Positions 35,400-43,704 of a stretch of DNA of 50,999 nucleotides are shown here, piece by piece. A program made the position numbers and the translations under genes. The stretch is from a virus. The first letter of the stretch is position 1, and the number at the start of each line of letters is the position of its first letter. Location of the stretch: IMG/VR virus record IMGVR_UViG_3300007640_009134, positions 1 through 50,999 of that record; one strand, given 5' to 3'. The notes beneath the pieces were generated by a model. That model searched no databases and was not told where the DNA came from. It was given only the letters and a program-made list of their open reading frames with translations.

Positions 35400-36682
35400 A
35401 TTACCAAACCTTCAGGTGATATTCTTACTTGTTTGTTATTTGATTTGAAAACTAAATTGTTTTTGTTTGTCTTTCCCAAAAAGGTACTTTTTAAATTCTC
35501 AGATAAGAATTTTTCAGCAGCTAATTCTTGTTCTACAGACTCACACATTGTTTTAATTTTCGAAAATCTTTTTCTTTTTTCTGATTCCGAAATTACTTTT
35601 TTAGATATTTTCTTTTCTTCACTTAATCTTTTTTCACCATCAGAAACTTCAAAGTATTTTGATAAAACTCTTTCTACTTTAGATTCTGAAAAAATACTAT
35701 CGACGATATCTTTTACATGATTACTTGTTTCTTCTTCAAAGAACTCACCTAAACTATTCACCGCATCTCTAGCTTTTGATAGTTTATTGATTTTGTGATA
35801 TTTTTCATCGACTTCAGTGTGACCAAAACCGATTGGTTCTTCAATTTCATCTCCGATTGAGATTTCGTCGTCACCTCCGATTTCCGCACCTAAATCAATT
35901 GACATATCTTCAGTTTCAGAACCTTCTTCTTCCGGTTCAAACTTAGCAGTAATTTCTTCTTTATCTTCGTCGGTCAAGATGTCCAAATTAATAGCAGAAA
36001 TCACCATGTTTAGAACATACTTAGATTGTTCAGCATCTAAACCTTCATTTTCATTAAATGACCTCATTTTCTGAGTAAGTTTTCCTGTCAACTTTTGTAT
36101 TTGTTTATAAGAACCCTCCTCTCCTTCATCATTATCATCAACAGCTGGTTCATCAACAGGTTCAGCAACATCAATATCAACTTCAGCGTCAACATCTACA
36201 TCGTCAATGGGAGTTGCTAAGTCTGCAGATGGAGCTTCAGGTTCAGGAGATGGTGCGGGAGCTGGTGCTGGTGCCGCTTCTGGTTCTGGTGCCGGTAAAG
36301 CCTTTTGTTTAGGCAATTTTAAAACAGTCTTTTGTTCAAATAATGAAATCTCTTGTTCATTACCAACAACAGAATTGTTTTCTTTAATCATCAAATTCAA
36401 CTTCTTCAAAGCTTGAGAATATGAACTGTGATATTTTCTATTCTTCATTGGTTCAATATAGTCCAAAGTAGATTCATCAATTCTTTTCTTAATGATATAA
36501 CCTTGTTTTTCTCTTACAATTTCAAACTTGTTACCATCAGCAAAAGTGATTGAATATTCACTGTTAGAATTTTCATTAACTCTATTTGGAATATTTTCTT
36601 TATATCGAGAAATTTCGATAATTCTATTTATTTTTTCTTGACCTTGTAGTTTCTCACTACCTATTGGTTTTAAATCTCCCAT
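35396..36682 (-). CDS. Putative virion-associated protein, 428 aa, with Ala-Pro linker
   Basis: Not recognised. The N-terminal ~125 residues form a globular part (EYSITFADGNKFEIVREKQGY). Then come an Ala/Pro/Glu linker (PAPEPEAAPAPAPAPSPEPE) and an acidic stretch with DVDVDAEVDIDV, and a helical C-terminal domain that ends NNKQVRISPEGLVI. The acidic, low-complexity composition is shared with the scaffold protein. Position suggests a head or tail component. Confidence 0.55.
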   Translation of the reverse strand: MGDLKPIGSEKLQGQEKINRIIEISRYKENIPNRVNENSNSEYSITFADGNKFEIVREKQGYIIKKRIDESTLDYIEPMKNRKYHSSYSQALKKLNLMIKENNSVVGNEQEISLFEQKTVLKLPKQKALPAPEPEAAPAPAPAPSPEPEAPSADLATPIDDVDVDAEVDIDVAEPVDEPAVDDNDEGEEGSYKQIQKLTGKLTQKMRSFNENEGLDAEQSKYVLNMVISAINLDILTDEDKEEITAKFEPEEEGSETEDMSIDLGAEIGGDDEISIGDEIEEPIGFGHTEVDEKYHKINKLSKARDAVNSLGEFFEEETSNHVKDIVDSIFSESKVERVLSKYFEVSDGEKRLSEEKKISKKVISESEKRKRFSKIKTMCESVEQELAAEKFLSENLKSTFLGKTNKNNLVFKSNNKQVRISPEGLVI

Positions 36683-36700
36683 TTTATTTTTATTATATGT

Positions 36701-36883
36701 TTAGCTGTTTAGTCCATCAAACCCACCAATTTTTATGGCATTTAATTGTATAACATCATTGCCTGTTGTTATGTCAGAATACACTGGATGTGGTGCAACA
36801 GAACCTGCAGGTGCAGTTCCACCACTGTAACTTCCAAGTTTGTCAATTCCATATTCGTATTGAGGGTTAACTTCTGTTGGCAT
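36701..36883 (-). CDS. Hypothetical protein, 60 aa
   Basis: Not recognised. Gly, Pro and Tyr rich (YEYGIDKLGSYSGGTAPAG), without charged helices, which would suit a small virion or decoration peptide. An exact TATTTATA box lies 12 nt before the ATG. Confidence 0.5.
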   Translation of the reverse strand: MPTEVNPQYEYGIDKLGSYSGGTAPAGSVAPHPVYSDITTGNDVIQLNAIKIGGFDGLNS

Positions 36884-36895
36884 AATTTTTTTCTT

Positions 36896-36903
36896 TATAA
36901 ATA
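36896..36903 (-). promoter_or_regulatory. Late-type TATTTATA box
   Basis: Exact minus-strand copy, 12 nt upstream of the start at 36883. Confidence 0.5.
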
Positions 36904-36935
36904 TATCAATATTGTGGAATTTTACTAAAAATAGT

Positions 36936-37688
36936 TTATTCTGCTATTTTTGTTTCCAATGATAAGTTCTTATCAACCATTTGATTTTCCATATCAAATA
37001 ACTTTTGCACGTACCCGTTTCTTCTTAAAAATTTAAAAGTTAAATTTTCGTATGAATATTCACCACCTTGTTCTAATCCAGTACTCCTGTATTTCTTCAA
37101 TTTATCTTTTAAATTATCAATACTTTTTTTGATTAAACCAGAGTCTTCACCTTCCAAATTATCCAACAAAGCATCAATTTGGTCGGTCCAACTTTTTACT
37201 TTAGACTTCAATTGATTTTTATCTATTTCAACATGAATTTTCTTTGGCGGTATTACCCACTCATCATCACTTACTGAATATACACCTGAACTAAAATGAG
37301 TTTCAGAAATATCTTGGACATACAATTCTACTTCATAACCATATATCTTAATATCATGTTGCGAATTGAATAGAGTTTTCTTTAGATTTAATAATTGTTT
37401 GTATAAATCAATTTCTTTACCAAATTGGTCAAAGTTAACCATAAGGTGTAAATCTATGTCTGAGAATTGTGACCAGTTAAAGTTAGCTAATGAGCCAGTC
37501 ATTGTTACTCCTTTCACAAACATGGGTACGTCAAGATATTCGATAAACTCATTTGCGATATCCATTAGGGCTTCCTTAACCTTTGGTCTCATGTGAGATT
37601 TAGAAGGTTTGGATGGGTTTTCCCAAATTTTTGGATTTAGAGTTTCTTGTGTACCGAAACTTGCTAATATCTTACTGTACTTATCCAT
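36936..37688 (-). CDS. Pol beta-type nucleotidyltransferase
   Basis: 250 residues. The motif TGSLANFNWSQFSDIDLHLMV (G65-S66 with D77 and D79) is the GS-x-DxD signature of the polymerase-beta nucleotidyltransferase superfamily, and a later acidic strand YEVELYVQD supplies a third carboxylate. The C-terminal part is helical. Substrate unknown: candidates are tRNA 3' ends (the tRNA genes lack CCA), antibiotics or proteins. Such genes recur in T4-like phage structural regions. Confidence 0.7.
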   Translation of the reverse strand: MDKYSKILASFGTQETLNPKIWENPSKPSKSHMRPKVKEALMDIANEFIEYLDVPMFVKGVTMTGSLANFNWSQFSDIDLHLMVNFDQFGKEIDLYKQLLNLKKTLFNSQHDIKIYGYEVELYVQDISETHFSSGVYSVSDDEWVIPPKKIHVEIDKNQLKSKVKSWTDQIDALLDNLEGEDSGLIKKSIDNLKDKLKKYRSTGLEQGGEYSYENLTFKFLRRNGYVQKLFDMENQMVDKNLSLETKIAE

Positions 37689-37692
37689 TTAT

Positions 37693-37700
37693 CATAAATA
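37693..37700 (-). promoter_or_regulatory. Late-type TATTTATG box
   Basis: One-mismatch minus-strand copy, 4 nt before the start at 37688. Confidence 0.35.
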
Positions 37701-37707
37701 CCAGATA

Positions 37708-37956
37708 TTAACCTAATTTTTTGAATTCGAATTTTTTTGATATTTCAGTTGTAAAAAATTTACCTTGACTCTCAGCCATTCTGAATTTAGTATAGGTATT
37801 ATGTGGAACTCCTTCGTATACATATCGAGTACCTCCTTTTTTGAATTCCACAATCATTTCTTTAGTTTGAGTGTCATACTCTGTTCTAACAATATTAGAT
37901 GATTCAACCTCATTTAATATTTTAGTTCCTTTAATTTCTTCTCTAGTTATTGCCAT
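37708..37956 (-). CDS. KTSC-domain protein
   Basis: 82 residues. VESSNIVRTEYDTQTKEMIVEF then YVYEGVPHNTYTKFRMAESQG matches the KTSC domain, named after its occurrence at the C-terminus of some lysyl-tRNA synthetases. It is common in phages and of unknown function, perhaps RNA or nucleotide binding. It overlaps the next upstream gene by 14 nt. Confidence 0.75.
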   Translation of the reverse strand: MAITREEIKGTKILNEVESSNIVRTEYDTQTKEMIVEFKKGGTRYVYEGVPHNTYTKFRMAESQGKFFTTEISKKFEFKKLG

Positions 37957-38272
37957 CTCCTAAGGGTGTTAGTTTATCGATTTCTTTCATTCTATCCTTA
38001 AGAAAATATTCATAAAATTTGGATTGTGTATACTTTTCACCAACCTCGAGCCCAAAAAAATCATTGGTCTCATCAATTAATTCGGTCAAATATTGTTGGA
38101 AGTTGCTATATGCAGCAACAAGAGTACCAGTTACTTTATCAACACGTTTACTCTCCTCTTCAGTATAACCCATTCTTTTAAGTTCATTTCGGATTTCAAG
38201 ATAAGACTGTAAAAACAACAACATGGTTGTTGAGTTATCAAGATAGGCTTTCACGTGTTTTAGATTTCCCAC
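37943..38272 (-). CDS. Hypothetical protein, 109 aa, GTG start
   Basis: Not recognised. Mostly helical (TMLLFLQSYLEIRNELKRMGY). The start appears to be GTG, three bases after an exact TATTTATA box, the same spacing as the genes at 15486 and 43690; no ATG is close. It is preceded by a terminator for the Hsp20 gene. Confidence 0.55.
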   Translation of the reverse strand: MGNLKHVKAYLDNSTTMLLFLQSYLEIRNELKRMGYTEEESKRVDKVTGTLVAAYSNFQQYLTELIDETNDFFGLEVGEKYTQSKFYEYFLKDRMKEIDKLTPLGDGNN

Positions 38273-38275
38273 GTA

Positions 38276-38283
38276 TATAAATA
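38276..38283 (-). promoter_or_regulatory. Late-type TATTTATA box
   Basis: Exact minus-strand copy, 3 nt before the GTG start at 38272, directly behind the terminator of the upstream gene. Confidence 0.5.
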
Positions 38284-38286
38284 CAA

Positions 38287-38312
38287 AAAACCCCCGAATT
38301 ATCGGGGGTTTT
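38287..38312. terminator. Rho-independent terminator after the Hsp20 gene
   Basis: Stem CCCCCG / CGGGGG (38291-38308) with AATTAT loop. The minus-strand side is followed by six T, the plus-strand side by four, so it may work both ways, mainly for Hsp20. Confidence 0.85.
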
Positions 38313-38314
38313 GA

Positions 38315-38710
38315 TTAGAGAACTTCGATTACGTTTTTTGTTTTTGATTTTGGTGAATAGAATGGGAGTGAAATTTTCAGTACGCCGTTCTCTACTGTAG
38401 CTTTCACAACGTCAACATCAATGTTGTCACCAAGTGTGAAAGACTTTGTTACTTCATAGGAATTAACATCCGATTTATATGAAGCAATAATTTTTAGGTT
38501 CCTATCTTCAATCTTTACGCTTACATCTTTTTTAGTAAGACCAGGAACAAACATTTCGAACTCAAGTCCGTTTTCTTTTTCAACTGTACCCCAACTATTG
38601 GTTGATTGGTAGTTAGAGTTTATTTTTTGTGACCAAGATGGTTTAGACATTGAGTCAAAAATTTCATCAACTAAACTTGATGTTGAGTAGAATGGTTTTA
38701 ATGTAATCAT
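38315..38710 (-). CDS. Small heat-shock protein (Hsp20/alpha-crystallin)
   Basis: 131 residues from the ATG at 38710; an in-frame ATG 11 codons earlier gives an Asn/Lys-rich lead that is unlike the family. The alpha-crystallin domain spans about residues 45-131, with FVPGLTKKDVSVKIEDRNLKI and the ATVENGVLKISLPF motif (GVLxIxLP). It is an ATP-independent holdase. TATAAATA (T4 late orientation) lies just upstream. It stands back to back with the ClpC-like gene, so two protein-quality-control genes diverge from one intergenic region. Confidence 0.9.
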   Translation of the reverse strand: MITLKPFYSTSSLVDEIFDSMSKPSWSQKINSNYQSTNSWGTVEKENGLEFEMFVPGLTKKDVSVKIEDRNLKIIASYKSDVNSYEVTKSFTLGDNIDVDVVKATVENGVLKISLPFYSPKSKTKNVIEVL

Positions 38711-38833
38711 TTTTTTATTTATATTTGTGTTTATTTTACTCACCTATTAGATAAAAATATGCCAAATCACAATATATGACAAATTGTCACAAATATGTTT
38801 TTTTTACATATTTCATATGACAAAAAGACATTG

Positions 38834-38863
38834 TTGTTTTTTTCAGAATAATTTTTATCTTTG
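38834..38863 (+). promoter_or_regulatory. Bacteroidota-type promoter TTG-N19-TATCTTTG for clpC-like gene
   Basis: TATCTTTG at 38856-38863 matches TAnnTTTG; TTG at 38834-38836 is 19 nt upstream. The ATG at 38884 follows 20 nt later. Confidence 0.65.
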
Positions 38864-38883
38864 TGGTATAAACAAAAAAAGAC

Positions 38884-40890
38884 ATGATTGAATCAATGGA
38901 TGACGACGACAAGAAAATTCCAAAACGAAAAGGAATTAGTGAGACAGGTACCCCTGTATTGGATAACTTTAGCCGTGACCTAAATAAATTGGCGGAAGAA
39001 GGTAAATTGGACCCTGTAATTGGTAGGGAGCGTGAGATTATGAGAATTGCACAAATCCTATCAAGACGAAAGAAAAATAATCCTATTATCATAGGTGAAC
39101 CAGGTTGTGGTAAAACAGCAATCGTTGAAGGTTTGGCAATGAAAATCTATGAAGGTGATTGTCCTCGTAACCTTATCGATAAACGAGTGGTTAGTTTGGA
39201 TATGACCTCTATTGTTGCCGGTACAAAATACCGTGGACAGTTTGAAGAACGTTTGAAAGTTATTTTGGAAGAACTTCAATCAAACCCAAACATTATCGTA
39301 TTCATCGATGAAATTCATACCATCGTTGGGGCAGGTAATTCATCAGGTTCGTTGGACGCTTCTAACATTATCAAACCCGCACTTTCTCGTGGTGAAATTC
39401 AATGTATTGGTGCAACCACTTTGGATGAATACCGAGAGAACTTTGAAAAAGATGGTGCATTGGAACGTAGATTCCAAAAAGTTGTGGTGGACCCTTCAAC
39501 TAAATCTGAAACTTTTGAGATTCTAAAACAACTTAGAAACAAATATGAAGAATTTCATAAAGTGAGTTATTCTGATGAGGTTTTGAATATTTGTGTAAAT
39601 TTAGCGGACCGTTATATCACAGACCGTGAATTCCCTGATAAAGCGTTTGACATCATGGATGAGGTTGGTGCTCGTACACAAACAGAAATTAAAGTTCCTG
39701 AAATCGTTGAAAAACTAAAACAACAAGCTCACGAAATCAAACAACAAAAAGTTGAGGTAGTACGTAAACAGAACTACGAACAAGCCGCTGAACTTCGTGA
39801 TAAGGAACGTAAGATTTTAACTAAATTAGATTCCGAGAAAAAGAAGTGGGAGGAAGAAATGTCAAAACAAAGAAAAGAAATTTTACCTGAAATGGTATTC
39901 GAGGTAGTTTCTAACATGACAAAAATTCCCGTAAGTAAAATGTCTGTTGAGGATACTAAAGCACTTATCAATATGGAAAACAATTTGAAGGGAATGGTTA
40001 TTGGTCAAGATGAGGCGGTTTCAAAAATCTCTAAATCAATTCGTAGAAATAGAATTGGTATCAAAGACCCCAACCGAGCAATTCGTTCATTTGTTTTCTT
40101 AGGTTCAACAGGTGTGGGTAAGACTCACTTGGCAAAACAATTGGCCAAAGAAGTGTTTGGTTCAGAAGACGCGTTGATTCGAGTAGACATGAGTGAGTTC
40201 CAAGAAAAACACACCATTTCAAAATTGATTGGAGCACCTCCGGGGTACGTTGGTTACAATGAAGGTGGCCATCTTACAGAACAGGTGAAAAATAAACCAT
40301 ATTCTGTTGTGTTATTTGACGAAGTTGAAAAGGCAAACAAAGACATCTTTTCAACATTGTTACAGGTACTTGATGATGGATTCTTAACTGATAGTTTGGG
40401 TCGCAAAATCAATTTCAAAAACTGTCTTATTATTATGACATCTAACATTGGTGTTAAAAAATTACAGGACTTTGGAACAGGTATTGGTTTCTCAACCAAC
40501 AACTACAGCAATGAAGAACATAAAAAAGAAATTCTAAAAGCTGAACTTAAAAAATTCTTCTCACCTGAATTTATCAACCGTATCGATGAAGTTGTTGTGT
40601 TCAATTCCTTGGATAAAGAGAATATCAAGAAAATCGTAACGATTGAACTTAATAAATTGATTTCTCGTCTAAATGAATTGAAATACTACTTCAAGTTCGA
40701 TAATAAAGTTGTTGAGCATATAGCCGACGTGGGGTATGATGAGTTGTATGGTGCAAGACCTTTGAAACGAGCAATCCAAGAAAAAATTGAGGATAAAATT
40801 TCCGAAGAGATTCTGATGGGTAATGTTGTTGAGGACAAGAAATACCAAATGACTTATAAAAATGAGGATTTTGAAATCAAGGGGTCGTAA
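38884..40890 (+). CDS. ClpC-like AAA+ unfoldase lacking the Clp N-domain
   Basis: 668 residues; host ClpC is about 810-850. Two AAA modules: Walker A1 GEPGCGKT (about 70-77), Walker B1 VFIDEIHT, then Walker A2 GSTGVGKT (about 406-413) and Walker B2 VVLFDEVEKA. Between them is a short UVR-type middle segment (NYEQAAELRDKERK). After KLQDFGTG comes IGF (about 533), where ClpC carries its ClpP-docking loop, so docking to host ClpP is plausible. The ~150-residue N-terminal adaptor/substrate domain is missing. The terminator stem overlaps its stop. Confidence 0.9.
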   Translation: MIESMDDDDKKIPKRKGISETGTPVLDNFSRDLNKLAEEGKLDPVIGREREIMRIAQILSRRKKNNPIIIGEPGCGKTAIVEGLAMKIYEGDCPRNLIDKRVVSLDMTSIVAGTKYRGQFEERLKVILEELQSNPNIIVFIDEIHTIVGAGNSSGSLDASNIIKPALSRGEIQCIGATTLDEYRENFEKDGALERRFQKVVVDPSTKSETFEILKQLRNKYEEFHKVSYSDEVLNICVNLADRYITDREFPDKAFDIMDEVGARTQTEIKVPEIVEKLKQQAHEIKQQKVEVVRKQNYEQAAELRDKERKILTKLDSEKKKWEEEMSKQRKEILPEMVFEVVSNMTKIPVSKMSVEDTKALINMENNLKGMVIGQDEAVSKISKSIRRNRIGIKDPNRAIRSFVFLGSTGVGKTHLAKQLAKEVFGSEDALIRVDMSEFQEKHTISKLIGAPPGYVGYNEGGHLTEQVKNKPYSVVLFDEVEKANKDIFSTLLQVLDDGFLTDSLGRKINFKNCLIIMTSNIGVKKLQDFGTGIGFSTNNYSNEEHKKEILKAELKKFFSPEFINRIDEVVVFNSLDKENIKKIVTIELNKLISRLNELKYYFKFDNKVVEHIADVGYDELYGARPLKRAIQEKIEDKISEEILMGNVVEDKKYQMTYKNEDFEIKGS

Positions 40891-40903
40891 GACCCCTTTT
40901 TTT
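40881..40903 (+). terminator. Rho-independent terminator overlapping the clpC-like stop codon
   Basis: Stem GGGGTC / GACCCC with GTAA loop (containing the TAA stop) followed by seven T. Confidence 0.85.
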
Positions 40904-40909
40904 ATTTAA

Positions 40910-40941
40910 TTTGTTTATAAGAAAAAAAAGCATTACATTTG
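40910..40941 (+). promoter_or_regulatory. Bacteroidota-type promoter TTTG-N20-TACATTTG for the M20 peptidase gene
   Basis: TTTG at 40910-40913 and TACATTTG at 40934-40941 with 20-nt spacing. Because transcription should begin a few nt after the box, the ATG at 40943 and the TTG at 40939 would precede or abut the transcript start; the ATG at 40960 is therefore the likely start of the peptidase. Confidence 0.7.
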
Positions 40942-40959
40942 TATGATAAAAAATACGAA

Positions 40960-42030
40960 ATGGAAAACTTACAAGAATTCAAGAACCTGCTTCAAGTACC
41001 ATCAAAGAGTTACTATGAAGACCAAATGGTTGAGCATATTAAAAGTGTTTTAGATACCATAGATGGAGTTGAATACTTTGTTGATGACTTAAAAAATATC
41101 TATGTAACAAAAGGTGGGTCAGAATACAAACCGATGTTTGTTGCTCATACCGATACCGTACACCAATTGGTTGATGAGATTGTTGTTACTGAATTTCAAA
41201 CATCAAAACCATACACCTATGGTAGGTATTTTGATTCAACAGAATTCAAAGCACTGAAAGCTCTAACCCCTGATGGAAAACCGACTGGTATTGGTGGTGA
41301 TGACAAATGTGGTATTTTCATTTGTTTGGAGTTGTTGAAAAAACTCGATAATGTAAAAGTTGGTTTGTTTATGGCAGAAGAAGTTGGGTGTATTGGTTCT
41401 TCTGGTTGTGATTTGAATTTCTTGAAAGATGTCGGATATATTGTACAATTTGACGCGCCAGGTAATCACCTAATTACCGAGATTTGCTCGGGAGTTCGTA
41501 TGTTTGAACGAGATAGCGAATTCTTTACAAAAGCATTCCCTGTTATTGAAAATGGTATGGGAACACAAATGGAATTACAATCACACCCATACACAGATGT
41601 ATCCGTACTCAAGAAAAAATCAGATGTTGCATGTATCAACATTTCATGTGGGTATTACAATATGCACACATCAAACGAATTTATTGTAATAGACGATGTA
41701 GAACGAGCTATCAAAGTTGGTGTTGAGTTATATAACACTTTGGGTACAAACAAATACGAATACATCTACGGAACCACTTATAATAAAAACAAGTCTTGGG
41801 TGGATAATCTAACTGATGAAGAATTAGATGAAGTATTCAATGGGTTCCAAAATGCTGAAGTATTTACTGTGGACACTGATGAAAAGGAATCTTCATTGGT
41901 TATTATGGAAGAAGAGGATGGTGCTTATATATACAATGATGAAAACAACGAAGGGTTCTTTCTAACCAAAAAAGACATGGAATTATTGGCGTGGTACCTA
42001 TTAGATGAGGAAAAAATGAAAGTCTTCTAA
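40960..42030 (+). CDS. M20-family metallopeptidase (peptidase T-like)
   Basis: 356 residues. All M20 zinc and catalytic residues are in place: AHTDTV (H63, D65), IGGDDKCGI (bridging Asp114 or 115), MAEEVGCIGSSG (catalytic E140 and metal E141), FDAPG (D165) and NMHTSNEF (H236). The closest known pattern is peptidase T/M20 aminopeptidases that trim short peptides. It lies between the unfoldase gene and tmRNA, so it could recycle peptides from Clp-dependent degradation. The acidic C-terminus (about 290-340) is an extra segment. It has its own host-type promoter. Confidence 0.85.
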   Translation: MENLQEFKNLLQVPSKSYYEDQMVEHIKSVLDTIDGVEYFVDDLKNIYVTKGGSEYKPMFVAHTDTVHQLVDEIVVTEFQTSKPYTYGRYFDSTEFKALKALTPDGKPTGIGGDDKCGIFICLELLKKLDNVKVGLFMAEEVGCIGSSGCDLNFLKDVGYIVQFDAPGNHLITEICSGVRMFERDSEFFTKAFPVIENGMGTQMELQSHPYTDVSVLKKKSDVACINISCGYYNMHTSNEFIVIDDVERAIKVGVELYNTLGTNKYEYIYGTTYNKNKSWVDNLTDEELDEVFNGFQNAEVFTVDTDEKESSLVIMEEEDGAYIYNDENNEGFFLTKKDMELLAWYLLDEEKMKVF

Positions 42031-42062
42031 TTTGGAATATATTTATTTTAACTGTATATTTG
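42031..42062 (+). promoter_or_regulatory. Bacteroidota-type promoter TTTG-N20-TATATTTG for tmRNA
   Basis: TTTG at 42031-42034 and TATATTTG at 42055-42062; the tmRNA 5' end is 19 nt downstream. Confidence 0.75.
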
Positions 42063-42081
42063 TAGAGTTCTTTGAAATTAT

Positions 42082-42506
42082 GGGGGTGACCGGTATTGAT
42101 TGGCAGGGTTAGTCATACGGGGCATGCAGTGAGAAGTTTCCTATCACTATAATCTATGGGGGCGAGTTTTAAGTGGCAACACTTTTGCGAAACTCGAAGC
42201 ATTCGGTCTCATGAGTGCTGAGAGAGTTGCTGTAGCGTGAGCTATATCAACATCAGGTCGGTGGACATATAACCTAGGAACAGAAGTCTTATAGTGTGAT
42301 ACCACTTAGAGTGTCAAAGGTCTCGTTCAGAGGACTACCTGTAAATCCACTAAAGTGGTAAAAGTGAACTCGACACAGTTGTTGGTAACAATGTCAAAAT
42401 AGGAACCAAATATGTCGGAATATTGTGAGTCAATATTGACCTAAGCATGTAGTCCTTTATGGTTAGACTGAGCAAGACGCGGGTTCGATTCCCGCCACCT
42501 CCACCA
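42082..42506 (+). ncRNA. ssrA: tmRNA (SsrA), phage-encoded
   Basis: 425 nt, one-piece. The tRNA-like ends pair as a 7-bp acceptor stem (GGGGGTG with CACCTCC, one G-U), then A73 and an encoded CCA. The T-arm GCGGG-TTCGATT-CCCGC is at the 3' end. The likely resume codon is GGC at 42175 (nucleotide 94), preceded by TAAGT, which keeps the U(-5), A(-4) pattern; the frame runs 21 codons to TGA at 42238-42240, with a tag beginning GNTF and ending AERVAVA. In ribosome rescue it frees stalled ribosomes and tags products for proteolysis. The tag is read by eye, so the frame is less sure than the RNA itself. Confidence 0.93.
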
Positions 42507-42507
42507 A

Positions 42508-42534
42508 ATAAAAAAGGGACCTTCGGGTCCCTTT
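42508..42534. terminator. Bidirectional terminator after tmRNA
   Basis: Stem GGGACC / GGTCCC with TTCG loop (42516-42531), A run on the left and T on the right. It lies between tmRNA and the convergent endopeptidase gene. Confidence 0.85.
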
Positions 42535-43690
42535 AGTATTTAATCAAATTTTTCATTCTTTTTGTTTCTTCCTCTAAATTAGATATTTCTTTTGATAATC
42601 TATCGGCAACTGGTTTAAAAATTGTTTTTAATTGATTTTGTGCGAAAGTCTCTTCTGTGTTATTATTAGATTGTTTTCCAGGTTCATTCAATTCATAAGA
42701 CTTCTCAAATTTATTTGGATTTTGTTGAGCTTCTTGTCCAACATAAATGTAAGCCTTTGAATTACCATCGGAAGAACCTAATAATTTATTTTTTTCTATT
42801 TTAGCACCTTCAGTATATGAGACAACTGATTTTAAATCACAAAATTGTGTTGTAAATGTTTCAGTTTCTTTCTTATCAGTATTATAAATTGTGTGTTGAA
42901 TTGCAATACCATTCTCACAATTAGCTTTACGTATGACACCACTCATTGGTGCAACAACATCACCACCTTTCAGTATAAAATAATTTGTTTGAACGCTACT
43001 GTCATTAATATCATACTTTTCAGATTCTTCTGAAAGTTCTTTTAATCTATCACCTATTGCAGTTCCTAATCTACCAAGAGCCGCAGAAATCCTACTAACT
43101 GAATTTGGACCAATTATGTCGTAAAATTTTTGTAACAAACTCTTAGATACTTTGTTACTTTTTAAGTAATCGTCAATATCCTTTGTCGAATAATCACCTA
43201 TTTCAAGACCTTTCCATAATCTTTGAAATGCATTTAAACCGTCACCTTCAATTGTCTGTGACGTTCTTAGAAAAGGTGCTGGATTAAATTGACTACCAAG
43301 AAGACTTCTACCCAATTCAAAATGTAAATGAGCACCTAATGAATTACCTCTATCAGGGTCTGACGCGTCTCCACCTGATAAACCAATAATATCACCAGCT
43401 TCAACAATATCACCAACACTTACATATCTAGCTTTAACATGACCATATGTACTATAAATTTCACCAAGAGGTGTATCATGTTTTACAACAATTAACCCAC
43501 CAAATCCAGTTGGGTTTGTTGTGTTATCACTTTTTACAACAACACCATCATAAATAGCATATAATTCAGAGCCACTTTTAGCTCGTATATCAACACCTTT
43601 GTGTTTATGAGTTGTCCTTTGTTCACCAAATGGATGGTCGATATGAGCATCCGGGTTATTAAGTGGGTGTATCATGAACATTGAGGCCAT
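42533..43690 (-). CDS. M23 (lysostaphin-type) peptidoglycan endopeptidase
   Basis: 385 residues. The zinc motifs of M23 are complete: HKGVDIR (H30, D34), YGHV (H84) and the HLHFELG motif (H121, H123). Residues about 235-300 form a second, M23/lipoyl-like beta domain (GGDVVAPMSGVIRKANCENG) without the zinc ligands. The C-terminus is coiled coil. It should cut peptide crosslinks, either as a virion-borne enzyme at entry or in lysis. No signal peptide is visible. An exact TATTTATA box with GAT spacer precedes the ATG, which suggests late expression. Confidence 0.88.
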   Translation of the reverse strand: MASMFMIHPLNNPDAHIDHPFGEQRTTHKHKGVDIRAKSGSELYAIYDGVVVKSDNTTNPTGFGGLIVVKHDTPLGEIYSTYGHVKARYVSVGDIVEAGDIIGLSGGDASDPDRGNSLGAHLHFELGRSLLGSQFNPAPFLRTSQTIEGDGLNAFQRLWKGLEIGDYSTKDIDDYLKSNKVSKSLLQKFYDIIGPNSVSRISAALGRLGTAIGDRLKELSEESEKYDINDSSVQTNYFILKGGDVVAPMSGVIRKANCENGIAIQHTIYNTDKKETETFTTQFCDLKSVVSYTEGAKIEKNKLLGSSDGNSKAYIYVGQEAQQNPNKFEKSYELNEPGKQSNNNTEETFAQNQLKTIFKPVADRLSKEISNLEEETKRMKNLIKY

Positions 43691-43693
43691 ATC

Positions 43694-43701
43694 TATAAAT
43701 A
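43694..43701 (-). promoter_or_regulatory. Late-type TATTTATA box before the M23 gene
   Basis: Exact minus-strand copy, 3 nt (GAT) before the ATG at 43690. Confidence 0.5.
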
Positions 43702-43704
43702 CTA

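Noticed and set aside
40939-40959. Longer N-terminus for the M20 peptidase starting at TTG 40939 or ATG 40943
   Set aside because: Both starts overlap or abut the -7 promoter box at 40934-40941, so the transcript would begin after them; the ATG at 40960 fits the family start better.
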